DNA of 64,000 bases from Lachnospiraceae bacterium (lineage in GTDB: Bacteria; Bacillota; Clostridia; Lachnospirales; Lachnospiraceae), in contig JAILCX010000006.1 of NCBI GenBank assembly GCA_024690205.1, positions 31,325 to 95,324 on the forward strand, read 5' to 3'. The number at the start of each line of letters is the position of its first letter. Position 1 is the first letter of the stretch. Of the stretch, positions 43,331-52,012 are shown piece after piece. Below the pieces are notes generated by a model. The model was not told the origin of the DNA, did not search any database, and saw nothing but the letters and a program-made list of their open reading frames with translations. Both the position numbers and the translations under genes were made by a program.

Positions 43331-44395
43331 ATGAAAGACAAGATTGAAGCGTTAAGAGCTAAGTTCACCAAAGACCTTTCAAGTGTAAAAGATTTGTCAG
43401 CGCTTGAGGAACTCAGACTTTCATTTATGTCTAAAAAAGGCGCTATCCAGGACCTTATGAAGGAACTCGGTGCCATTCCCAATGAACAGAAAAAAGAAGC
43501 AGGTCAGTTGATAAATTCCTTTAAGCAGGAAGTCAACGAACGCTTTGAAAATAAGAAAAAGGAGCTTGATGAACTGGCTCTTAAATTCCTTATGGATCAA
43601 ACGGAAAGTTATGATGAATCAATGCCCACCAAGGATCCCTGCGGATCTTATCACCCTATAACGTTGATACAGAGAGAACTTGAGGATATATTCGAGTCGA
43701 TGGGATTTGATGTTGAAGACTATAACGAGATAGTCGATGATTATCATTGTTTTGAAGCCTTGAACATTCCAAAGTTTCATCCTGCAAGAGATATGCAGGA
43801 TACATATTATCTGAGCACTCCCAATCAGCTCCTTAAATCACACACATCGGCCGCACAGAATCATATCATGAAAAAATACGGAGACGCCCTTAAAAACGAA
43901 GGCCGTCCTATAAGAGCCGTCTTCCCGGGCAGATGCTTCCGTAATGAAGCGATTGATGCCTGTCATGAAAACACATTCTTCCAGATGGAAGGTGTAATGA
44001 TAGATAAGGACATTTCAATCTCAAACCTTATCTATTTCATGAAGACTATGCTTTCGGAGGTTTTTGAAAGAGATGTGACTGTAAGACTCCGTCCCGGATT
44101 TTTCCCTTTTGTGGAGCCCGGATTTGAGCTTGACATCAAGTGCCTTATCTGCGGAGGAGACGGATGCCCTTCCTGCAAGAATTCGGGATGGCTTGAACTT
44201 TGTCCCTGCGGAATGATACATCCCAATGTTCTTTTGCACGGCGGAATAAATACGAAAGAAGATCCTTTTAAATACACTGGATTTGCTTTCGGACTCGGAC
44301 TTACGAGACTTGCAATGATGAAATACGGTGTCGGTGATATCAGAGTATTTAATGATGGTGACTTAAGCGCACTTTCACAGTTTGTAAGCAGATAA
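43331..44395 (+). CDS. pheS: phenylalanyl-tRNA synthetase alpha subunit
   Basis: A 354-residue class II catalytic subunit. The N-terminal coiled coil (about 1-90) contacts tRNA; the catalytic part shows HPARDMQDTYYL, FRNEAIDACHENTFFQMEG and GFAFGLGLTRLAMMKYGV. A CLICGGDGCPSCKNSGWLELCPCGM insertion is richer in Cys than usual (seven within 28 residues) and could bind zinc. CGGAGATTTAAC precedes the ATG. No T-box leader is seen in the 51 bases before it. Confidence 0.97.
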   Translation: MKDKIEALRAKFTKDLSSVKDLSALEELRLSFMSKKGAIQDLMKELGAIPNEQKKEAGQLINSFKQEVNERFENKKKELDELALKFLMDQTESYDESMPTKDPCGSYHPITLIQRELEDIFESMGFDVEDYNEIVDDYHCFEALNIPKFHPARDMQDTYYLSTPNQLLKSHTSAAQNHIMKKYGDALKNEGRPIRAVFPGRCFRNEAIDACHENTFFQMEGVMIDKDISISNLIYFMKTMLSEVFERDVTVRLRPGFFPFVEPGFELDIKCLICGGDGCPSCKNSGWLELCPCGMIHPNVLLHGGINTKEDPFKYTGFAFGLGLTRLAMMKYGVGDIRVFNDGDLSALSQFVSR

Positions 44396-44431
44396 CACTT
44401 AGTTAAGAATCATAACCTGGAGGATATATAA

Positions 44432-46792
44432 ATGTTTGTTTCAATGAACTGGATCAGGGATTTCGTTGACCTTGACGGACAGGATATAGAAGCTCTGATA
44501 CACAGATTTACCCTTTCAACAGCTGAGGTTGAAGGTATTGAATATAAGGGACGTGACATTGAAAATGTCGTTGTCGGCGAGATACTCACATGCGAGCCGC
44601 ATCCCGATTCCGATCATCTTCACGTACTTACGGTTGACGGCGGAGATGCCGTTTACGATGTTGTCTGCGGAGCACCCAATGCAAGGGCAGGCATAAAGAC
44701 TGCTTTTGCCAAAGTCGGCGGAAGAGTCGGGCAGATGAAGATCGGCTCTGCCAAATTAAGAGGCGTTGTTTCAAACGGAATGTGCTGCTCTGAAAAGGAG
44801 ATCGGGATCTCGGATGACCACTCGGGTATCATGGAACTTGATCCTTCTTTAAAGAACGGTACCGATATAAAAGATATCTTCCCCATAGAAGATATCGTAT
44901 TTGAAGTTGATAATAAATCTCTTACCAACAGACCCGACCTTTGGGGTCATTACGGAATGGCAAGAGAGTTTGCCGCTCTTACTGGACAGAAGTTTAAGGA
45001 ACTTCCGGTAATGGAAAATGATTATTCCGGAAATGATGAAGTTGCCGTTGAGATCAAAAACACAGATCTTTGCTTCAGATACACATCGGTAAGGATTGAA
45101 AACATAACCAAAAAAGAAAGTCTTATGCAGATGAAGATCCGTCTTTATTACTGCGGAACAAGGGCTATAAATCTTCTTGCCGACCTTACGAACTATCTTA
45201 TGCTTGAACTCGGCCAGCCCATGCATGCATTTGACGGAAAGAAGATCGGAAAGATCGTTGTTGATACTCCGAATTCTGAGTTTAAGTTTACAACTCTTGA
45301 CGGACAGGAAAGAGATATCACGACTGATACACTCATGATCTATGATAATGAGACTCCGGTTGCAATTGCGGGTATCATGGGAGGTCTTGATTCTGAGATC
45401 ACTGATAATACCGACACACTGGTCCTTGAAAGTGCGAACTTTGACGGAGTAAGCGTCAGAAAGAGCGCATCAAGGCTTGCATTACGTACGGATGCTTCAG
45501 CAAGATATGAAAAGACACTTGATCCCGAGATGACATTACTGGCTGTTAAGAGGTTTATGAAGCTTCTTTTCGATGTGGATAAGGACGCAAAGATCGTAAG
45601 CCGTATTACGGATGTTTACGTTAAGAAGTATCCTGAAGTAACTGTTGATTTTGACAAAGCATTTATCGACAGATATACGGGAATAGACATTTCGGTTGAC
45701 AGGATCAAGGATACACTTATTTCTCTTGGATTTGAGACATCAAATAACGGAGAGAGCTTTACTGTTAAAGTACCCAGTTTCAGAGCTACCAAAGATGTAT
45801 CTATGAAGGCGGATATCGTAGAAGAGATAACAAGGATCTACGGTTACGACAATTTTGAAATAAAGACCACGCTTTCACCCTTGCTTCCCGCAAAGACATC
45901 ACTTCTTCGTAAAGAAGAAAACATGATAAAGGATATTCTCGTTAAGGCTTATGCAATGAACGAGATCCATACAAGAGTATGGCAGAATCCCGATGAATTA
46001 AGGGATCTTGGATTAAAGGTAACGGATAATGTAAGGATATTAGGAAGTGCCGAAGATCAGGGAATACTCCGTGCTTCGATGATGCAGTCATTCCTTCCCG
46101 TTATCAGCAAGAACAAGAATTACAAGCCTTCGTTCGGTATATTCGAGATCGGCAGATGCGTTCACGGAACAAAGGAAGACGGAACGGCTGATGAAGTAAG
46201 GACTCTCGGTATCGCTCTTTATTCAAAAACTGAAAGCGAAAAGCAGCTTTACTTTAAGGCAGTTGAGCTTATAAATACTCTTATCGGACAGTTAAAGCAT
46301 GCCGGTGTCTCGTATAAAAAGATTGAAACATCATATGAGTGGCAGCATCCCAAGAACACTTCCGAGATCAGTGTTGACGGAACAAAGATTGGTGTGATAA
46401 ATACCGTTCATCCTACGACTCTTTTAAAGATCGCCAAGAATGCATCAGTAGTAATGATCGAGTTATTGATGGATGAACTGCTTAAGATCCCTCACCATGA
46501 TCTTCAGTTTAATGAACCTTCCAAGTTCCCCGGAATCGATTATGACCTTTCACTTCTTATAAACGAAGGTGTCAGGTTCGAGAATATCGAGGACTGCTGG
46601 AAAAAGGAAAAGATCCTTGAGCTTAAGGATGTATCCGTTATCGATATCTATGATAAGGATAGTATCAGATCAGTCACCTTGAGATTCAGGTTTGAACTTG
46701 ACGACAGGACACTTACATCCGAAGAAGTTCAGGCTGATATAGACAGGATCCTTTCTAACTTGAGAAAAGTAAATGTTGAGTTGAAATTATAG
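44432..46792 (+). CDS. pheT: phenylalanyl-tRNA synthetase beta subunit
   Basis: A 786-residue partner of PheS. The N-terminal EMAP/tRNA-binding domain (about 40-150; VVGEILTCEPHPDSDHLHVL) is followed by B3/B4 editing, B5 and class II-like domains, and a C-terminal anticodon-binding ferredoxin-like fold (FRFELDDRTLTSEEV). Length and domain order are normal. GGAGGATATATA precedes the ATG; 36 bases after pheS. Confidence 0.97.
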   Translation: MFVSMNWIRDFVDLDGQDIEALIHRFTLSTAEVEGIEYKGRDIENVVVGEILTCEPHPDSDHLHVLTVDGGDAVYDVVCGAPNARAGIKTAFAKVGGRVGQMKIGSAKLRGVVSNGMCCSEKEIGISDDHSGIMELDPSLKNGTDIKDIFPIEDIVFEVDNKSLTNRPDLWGHYGMAREFAALTGQKFKELPVMENDYSGNDEVAVEIKNTDLCFRYTSVRIENITKKESLMQMKIRLYYCGTRAINLLADLTNYLMLELGQPMHAFDGKKIGKIVVDTPNSEFKFTTLDGQERDITTDTLMIYDNETPVAIAGIMGGLDSEITDNTDTLVLESANFDGVSVRKSASRLALRTDASARYEKTLDPEMTLLAVKRFMKLLFDVDKDAKIVSRITDVYVKKYPEVTVDFDKAFIDRYTGIDISVDRIKDTLISLGFETSNNGESFTVKVPSFRATKDVSMKADIVEEITRIYGYDNFEIKTTLSPLLPAKTSLLRKEENMIKDILVKAYAMNEIHTRVWQNPDELRDLGLKVTDNVRILGSAEDQGILRASMMQSFLPVISKNKNYKPSFGIFEIGRCVHGTKEDGTADEVRTLGIALYSKTESEKQLYFKAVELINTLIGQLKHAGVSYKKIETSYEWQHPKNTSEISVDGTKIGVINTVHPTTLLKIAKNASVVMIELLMDELLKIPHHDLQFNEPSKFPGIDYDLSLLINEGVRFENIEDCWKKEKILELKDVSVIDIYDKDSIRSVTLRFRFELDDRTLTSEEVQADIDRILSNLRKVNVELKL

Positions 46793-46807
46793 TATTTTGG
46801 AGGCTGT

Positions 46808-48235
46808 ATGGAAACAAAGAATGTTTGGAGCAAATATACCGCTGCCGAATTAAAGAAGGTTGACGGTTTTGCATCAGAGTACATTGATTTTTTAAACAAC
46901 GGAAAGACCGAGCGTGAGTGTGTCGATACGATCGTAAACATGATCGAAGGCGCAGGCTATATCGAACTTCAAAAGGCGATAAAGTCAGGCAAAAAGCTTA
47001 AAGCCGGAGACAGGATATATGCGGTTAACATGAATAAGTCCGTTGTGATGTTCCATATAGGCAAAAAGCTTTTTAATGACGGCCTTAATATCCTCGGAGC
47101 ACATATCGATTCTCCCCGTCTTGACGTAAAGCAGAATCCACTTTATGAAGACAGCGAGCTTGCTTATCTTGATACGCATTATTACGGCGGTGTAAAGAAA
47201 TATCAGTGGGTTACCATTCCGCTTTCTTTGCACGGAGTCATCGTCAAAAAGGACGGAAGCACAGTTGAGATAAACATAGGTGATGATGAGGATGATCCGG
47301 TATTTTTCATCTCCGACCTTTTGATCCATCTTTCAGCGGAGCAGCTTGAAAAGAAAGCATCAAAGGTTATTGAGGGGGAGGCTTTAGATATCATAGTCGG
47401 AAACAAGCCCCTTGTGCTTAATTCAACATCGACCGGAACACGAGCCCAAAAAGATGCTGGGGAAAATAAGGATAGAGTAAAGAACAACGTACTTAAGATT
47501 CTTAAGGATAAATATGATGTCGAGGAGGAAGATTTCCTTTCGGCAGAACTTGAGGTTGTACCTGCAGGTAAGGCAAGGGAAGCAGGATTTGACCGTTCAA
47601 TGATCCTTGCATACGGACAGGATGACAGAGTATGTGCCTTCCCTACGGTCAAGGCAATGCTTGATATAAAGACAGTTGACAGGACTGCCTGTGCACTTTT
47701 AGTTGATAAAGAGGAGATCGGTTCTGTCGGAGCGACGGGAATGAGATCAAAGTTCTTTGAAAACTCACTTGCAGAAGTAATGGAACTTGCAGGTGCTTAT
47801 TCAGACCTTAACTTAAGAAGATGTCTTACATCTTCATGTATGCTCTCATCTGATGTCAGTGCCGGCTTTGATCCTTCTTATGCTTCAAGCTTTGATAAAA
47901 AGAATTCGGCATTTTTGGGACACGGTATCGTGTTTAATAAATTCACGGGTTCTAGAGGAAAGTCGGGATCCAATGATTCTAATGCCGAGTATATCGCGCA
48001 TATCAGAGACATATACGAAAAGGATAAGGTTTCATTCCAGACATGCGAGCTTGGAAAAGTCGACCTTGGCGGTGGCGGAACCATTGCCTATATACTTGCT
48101 TTATACGGCATGAACGTAATTGATGCCGGAGTAGCCGTTTTAAATATGCACGCGCCTTATGAAGCCACATCAAAAGCTGATGTATATGAATCCTTCAGAG
48201 GCTACGTTTCATTCCTTAAACATGCGAACATCTGA
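46808..48235 (+). CDS. M18-family zinc aminopeptidase
   Basis: A 475-residue cytosolic aminopeptidase of the aspartyl aminopeptidase type. Zinc-ligand segments are [29 protein letters not shown] (catalytic Glu pair) and the closing [14 protein letters not shown]. It would remove N-terminal residues, often acidic, from peptides; specificity cannot be read here. TTGGAGGCTGT precedes the ATG. queA starts 14 bases before its stop in another frame. Confidence 0.92.
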   Translation: METKNVWSKYTAAELKKVDGFASEYIDFLNNGKTERECVDTIVNMIEGAGYIELQKAIKSGKKLKAGDRIYAVNMNKSVVMFHIGKKLFNDGLNILGAHIDSPRLDVKQNPLYEDSELAYLDTHYYGGVKKYQWVTIPLSLHGVIVKKDGSTVEINIGDDEDDPVFFISDLLIHLSAEQLEKKASKVIEGEALDIIVGNKPLVLNSTSTGTRAQKDAGENKDRVKNNVLKILKDKYDVEEEDFLSAELEVVPAGKAREAGFDRSMILAYGQDDRVCAFPTVKAMLDIKTVDRTACALLVDKEEIGSVGATGMRSKFFENSLAEVMELAGAYSDLNLRRCLTSSCMLSSDVSAGFDPSYASSFDKKNSAFLGHGIVFNKFTGSRGKSGSNDSNAEYIAHIRDIYEKDKVSFQTCELGKVDLGGGGTIAYILALYGMNVIDAGVAVLNMHAPYEATSKADVYESFRGYVSFLKHANI

Positions 48236-49286
48236 TTTTTATTTTGATCTGCCCGAAGAACTTATAGCGCAGGATCCGCTTGATGTAAGATCTGATTCAA
48301 AGCTCCTTGTTATCAACAAAAATAACGGGGAGCTTCGTCATGATATCTTCAGGAATATAACTTCATACCTTAAAAAGGGAGATTGCCTTGTATTAAATGA
48401 TACAAAGGTCATTCCGGCAAGGCTTCTCGGACAAAAGGAAGATACCAAAGCAAACATAGAAGTCCTTTTGCTTAAAAGGATAACCGATACTGATTGGGAA
48501 TGCCTTGTAAAACCCGGTAAAAAGTTAAGACCGGGTTCTTCTTGTGTTTTCGGTGAAGGTCTTTTAAAGGCCGAGATCCTGGATATTCTTGATGACGGTA
48601 AAAGGTTTGTCCGTTTTTCATATGATGGAATATGGGAGGAGATACTTGATAAGCTTGGACAGATGCCGCTTCCTCCTTATATCACGCATAAATTAAAGGA
48701 TAAGGACAGATATCAGACTGTCTATGCCAAATACGAAGGTTCGGCTGCCGCACCTACGGCAGGGCTTCACTTCACGAAAGAACTGCTTGAGGAGATTAAG
48801 GACATGGGTGTTTCAATAGCCTATGTAACATTGCACGTTGGCCTGGGAACGTTCAGACCTGTAAAAGCCGACAATATACTTGATCATCATATGCACAGCG
48901 AATACTTCCACATAAGTGAAGAAAGCGCAAAGATCATAAACGAAGCGAAAGCATCGGGCAGGATAATCTGCGTCGGAACCACTTCGTGCAGGACCATAGA
49001 ATCGGCTGCCGGTATATTTGAAAAGAAAGCTCTTGATGAAGGGCGTGAATGGGATGGCAGGATCGCTGAATGCGAAGGTGATACCGAAATCTTTATTTAT
49101 CCCGGATACAGATTTAAGATACTTGATTGTCTTATAACGAATTTTCATTTGCCGGAGAGTACTTTGCTCATGCTTGTATCGGCTTTGGCAGGCCGTGAAA
49201 ACGTTCTTAATGCCTATAAAGTCGCTGTTTCCAATAAATACAGGTTCTTTTCTTTCGGTGATGCATGTTTCTTTACGGACGAGTGA
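48222..49286 (+). CDS. queA: S-adenosylmethionine:tRNA ribosyltransferase-isomerase
   Basis: A 354-residue enzyme making epoxyqueuosine on tRNA wobble position 34. [20 protein letters not shown] is the standard N-terminus, which fixes the start at ATG 48222 rather than 48159. [26 protein letters not shown] and [18 protein letters not shown] are family marks. Overlaps the aminopeptidase gene. No other queuosine genes (tgt, queG) are adjacent. Confidence 0.97.
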   Translation: MRTSDFYFDLPEELIAQDPLDVRSDSKLLVINKNNGELRHDIFRNITSYLKKGDCLVLNDTKVIPARLLGQKEDTKANIEVLLLKRITDTDWECLVKPGKKLRPGSSCVFGEGLLKAEILDILDDGKRFVRFSYDGIWEEILDKLGQMPLPPYITHKLKDKDRYQTVYAKYEGSAAAPTAGLHFTKELLEEIKDMGVSIAYVTLHVGLGTFRPVKADNILDHHMHSEYFHISEESAKIINEAKASGRIICVGTTSCRTIESAAGIFEKKALDEGREWDGRIAECEGDTEIFIYPGYRFKILDCLITNFHLPESTLLMLVSALAGRENVLNAYKVAVSNKYRFFSFGDACFFTDE

Positions 49287-49292
49287 TTTTCT

Positions 49293-49321
49293 TTGCTTAT
49301 ACAATGCAAGTCTGATATAAT
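49293..49321 (+). promoter_or_regulatory. pilZ promoter
   Basis: TTGCTT (49293-49298), 17-base spacer, consensus TATAAT (49316-49321) with a TGA extension. Leader of about 32 bases. Confidence 0.7.
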
Positions 49322-49359
49322 ATTATTCGTTAGGTATTTCATTTATATGGGGTGAACAA

Positions 49360-49698
49360 ATGGAAGAAAGACGTAAAAACAAAAGAATGGAACTTGAGTC
49401 CACTCTTACGGTCAAAAGACTCGACAGCAATAAGGAATTGAATGTCGATATAGAGATCATCGATGTCTCAAAGACCGGTGTTGGATTCACGTGTACTGAA
49501 GCACTCGAGATCGGAGCCGTTTATGAGTCAAATCTGCGGATCTGGACACAGGAAGTGCTTCATGCTTTTTTAGAGATCGTTAGGATCGAAAAATCCGGTA
49601 ATACATTCATCTACGGTGCCATCTTTATCGGAATGCCCGAGATGGATTCTGCTAGGATTGAAACCTACGAGACTGTTAAAGATCAGCTCGACGGTTAA
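49360..49698 (+). CDS. single-domain PilZ protein, probable c-di-GMP receptor
   Basis: A 112-residue protein made of one PilZ domain. Both c-di-GMP binding motifs are intact: RxxxR as R5-K-N-K-R9 and DxSxxG as D35-V-S-K-T-G40. GGGGTGAACAA precedes the ATG. It has its own strong promoter and stands 27 bases before the EF-G paralogue gene. A plausible reader for c-di-GMP made by the GGDEF protein at 39044; the downstream target is unknown. Confidence 0.9.
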   Translation: MEERRKNKRMELESTLTVKRLDSNKELNVDIEIIDVSKTGVGFTCTEALEIGAVYESNLRIWTQEVLHAFLEIVRIEKSGNTFIYGAIFIGMPEMDSARIETYETVKDQLDG

Positions 49699-49724
49699 AA
49701 AATAAATTTATTGGAGGGATACAC

Positions 49725-51818
49725 ATGAATATTTACACCACTGACAAGATCCGCAACGTTGCGATCCTGGGTCATGGCGGTGCAGGTAAGACAGCTCTTA
49801 CCGAGGCTATGGCATACCTTTCCGGGCTTACTTCCCGTATGGGAAAGACCGAAGACGGTAATACTTTATCTGACTTCACAAAGGAAGAGATAAAGAGAAA
49901 GATTTCAATAAGCACATCTGTTGTTCCCATTGAATGGGAAGGCTATAAGATAAATATTCTCGACACACCCGGTTACTTTGACTTCGAAGGAGAAGTTGAA
50001 GAGGCTTTAAGTGCTGCAGGCGCTGTAGTTATCGTTGTAAACGGTAAGGCCGGTGTTGAAGTCGGTGCCGAAAAGGCATGGGAACTTTGCGAAAAGTACA
50101 AGCTTCCCAGAATGATCTATGTTTCTAACATGGACGTGGATAATGCTTCATTCAGACAGGTCCTTGAAGATATGACCGAAAAGTTCGGAAAGAAGCTTGC
50201 TCCGTTCCATTTCCCCATCAGAGAAAACGAAAAATTTGTCGGATACGTTAACGTTGTCGGCGAAACAGCACACAAATGGCAGGGCAAGGATGTCGTTGAT
50301 TGCGAAATGCCCGATTATTCAAAGCCTTATCTTGAGAAGTTCAGAGAGTCTTTGATGGAAGCTGTTGCTGAAACTTCCGAAGAGATGATGGAAAGATATT
50401 TCGGAGGAGAAACATTCTCTGAGGCTGAGATAAGAGCTGCATTAAGGACCAACGTTTGCGACGGTTCCATCGTTCCGATGACAATGGGTTCCAATACTCT
50501 TTGCCAGGGCGTATTTGCTCTTATTGACGATATCATCAAGTATTTCCCTTCTCCCGAGAATAGGACCGTTAAGGGAATCAACATGAAGACCAATGAGATC
50601 TATGATGCTGATTATGATTTCTCAAAAGCTAAGTCAGCATATGTATGGAAAACGATCGTTGATCCTTTCATCGGAAAGTATTCTCTCATTAAAGTTAATT
50701 CCGGTGTTTTAAAGACCGATGATGTCATCTATAACGTTGATAAAGAGATCGAAGAAAAGATCGGAAAGCTCTATGTTCTTCAGGGCAACAAGCCCATCGA
50801 AGTTAAAGAGCTTCATGCAGGTGATATAGGTGCTCTTGCTAAGCTTACCGGAGCACGTACTGGTAATTCTCTTTCAACAAAGGCTACAACAATTAAGTTT
50901 GGTCAGTGGGAGATGCCTACACCTTATACTTACATGAGATACAATCCCAAGGACAAGGGCGATGTGGATAAGCTTTCACAGGCTCTTCAGAAGATATCTC
51001 ATGAAGATATAACCATGAAGTATGTAAATGATGCGGTTAACCGGCAGATGCTTCTTTACGGTATGGGAGATCTCCATCTTGAAGTTATCGCTTCAAAGCT
51101 GCTTAACGAATACAAGGTTGATATCGAACTTACAAAACCCAAGGTTGCATTTAAAGAGACCATAAAGAAAACTTCTGATGTTGAATACAAGTACAAGAAG
51201 CAGTCAGGCGGACACGGACAGTACGGACACGTTAAGATGAAATTCTCTCCTTCGGGTAATCTTGAAGAAGCTTATGAATTTGATCAGGAAGTTGTCGGCG
51301 GTGCCGTTCCCAAGAACTACTTCCCCGCAGTAGAAAAGGGTATTCAGGATTCGGTTGCCAGAGGACCTTTGGCAGCATATCCCGTAGTCGGTGTAAGAGC
51401 CGTTTTGTATGATGGATCTTATCATCCGGTTGACTCTTCGGAAATGGCATTTAAGACAGCAGCCATTCAGGCATTTAAGAAAGGCTTTATGGAAGCAGGA
51501 CCCATCCTTCTTGAGCCAATCGAGAATTTAAAGGTTATTGTTCCCGATGCATATACCGGAGATGTTTTGGGAGATCTTAACAAACGCAGAGGCAGAGTCC
51601 TTGGAATGAATCCCACAACTTCGGGAAAGACCTGTATTGAAGCCGAGATCCCTATGATGGAACTTTTCGGATACGGAACGGATCTTCGTTCAATGACCGG
51701 AGGAAGAGGAACATATTCATATGAATTCGTACGCTATGAGCAGTGTCCTTCGGATATCCAGGAAAAGGAAGTTGCAGCAAGAGCTTCAAAGGTTGCAGAA
51801 GGAAATGCAGATGTTTAA
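49725..51818 (+). CDS. elongation factor G paralogue (EF-G2-like)
   Basis: A 697-residue translational GTPase with the five EF-G domains. The P-loop is GHGGAGKT (16-23), G3 is DTPG (80-83) and G4 is N135-M-D137. The His after DTPG that ordinary EF-G and EF-Tu use in GTP hydrolysis is Tyr84 here, as I recall for the EF-G2-like subfamily. Domain IV keeps SGGHGQYGHVKMKFSP. The usual rpsL-rpsG-fusA-tuf neighbours are missing, so this is unlikely to be the housekeeping EF-G. Possible roles are ribosome rescue, recycling or stress translation. TTGGAGGGATACAC precedes the ATG. Confidence 0.88.
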   Translation: MNIYTTDKIRNVAILGHGGAGKTALTEAMAYLSGLTSRMGKTEDGNTLSDFTKEEIKRKISISTSVVPIEWEGYKINILDTPGYFDFEGEVEEALSAAGAVVIVVNGKAGVEVGAEKAWELCEKYKLPRMIYVSNMDVDNASFRQVLEDMTEKFGKKLAPFHFPIRENEKFVGYVNVVGETAHKWQGKDVVDCEMPDYSKPYLEKFRESLMEAVAETSEEMMERYFGGETFSEAEIRAALRTNVCDGSIVPMTMGSNTLCQGVFALIDDIIKYFPSPENRTVKGINMKTNEIYDADYDFSKAKSAYVWKTIVDPFIGKYSLIKVNSGVLKTDDVIYNVDKEIEEKIGKLYVLQGNKPIEVKELHAGDIGALAKLTGARTGNSLSTKATTIKFGQWEMPTPYTYMRYNPKDKGDVDKLSQALQKISHEDITMKYVNDAVNRQMLLYGMGDLHLEVIASKLLNEYKVDIELTKPKVAFKETIKKTSDVEYKYKKQSGGHGQYGHVKMKFSPSGNLEEAYEFDQEVVGGAVPKNYFPAVEKGIQDSVARGPLAAYPVVGVRAVLYDGSYHPVDSSEMAFKTAAIQAFKKGFMEAGPILLEPIENLKVIVPDAYTGDVLGDLNKRRGRVLGMNPTTSGKTCIEAEIPMMELFGYGTDLRSMTGGRGTYSYEFVRYEQCPSDIQEKEVAARASKVAEGNADV

Positions 51819-51868
51819 GGTGTGTCTTGCCTTTTAACATAGTTGTTGCTACACAAGTTGTTTACACG

Positions 51869-51905
51869 AAACACCGGAGTCTTTTGGCTCCGGTGTTTTG
51901 TGCTT
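51869..51905 (+). terminator. terminator after the EF-G paralogue gene
   Basis: AAACACCGGAG (51869-51879) pairs with CTCCGGTGTTT (51888-51898), eight-base loop, then TGTGCTT. The T tract is short but the stem is perfect. Confidence 0.8.
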
Positions 51906-51937
51906 AGTGTTCAAAGGATTTAGAGCTTTCATTCAAC

Positions 51938-51966
51938 TTGACTTAATTTAGCTGTGTGATTAGAAT
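51938..51966 (+). promoter_or_regulatory. leuS promoter
   Basis: TTGACT (51938-51943), exact 17-base spacer, TAGAAT (51961-51966). The leader is only about 40 bases, too short for a T-box. Confidence 0.75.
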
Positions 51967-52012
51967 TAAAATGTTGTATTTTAAGAAATTTCTACAGAAA
52001 AGAAGGGTTTTT

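Noticed and set aside
51819..52012. T-box leader for leuS
   Set aside because: The only strong hairpin belongs to the upstream gene's terminator and the promoter lies after it, leaving a leader of about 40 bases. No T-box sequence is seen. The same holds for pheS, glyQS and alaS.
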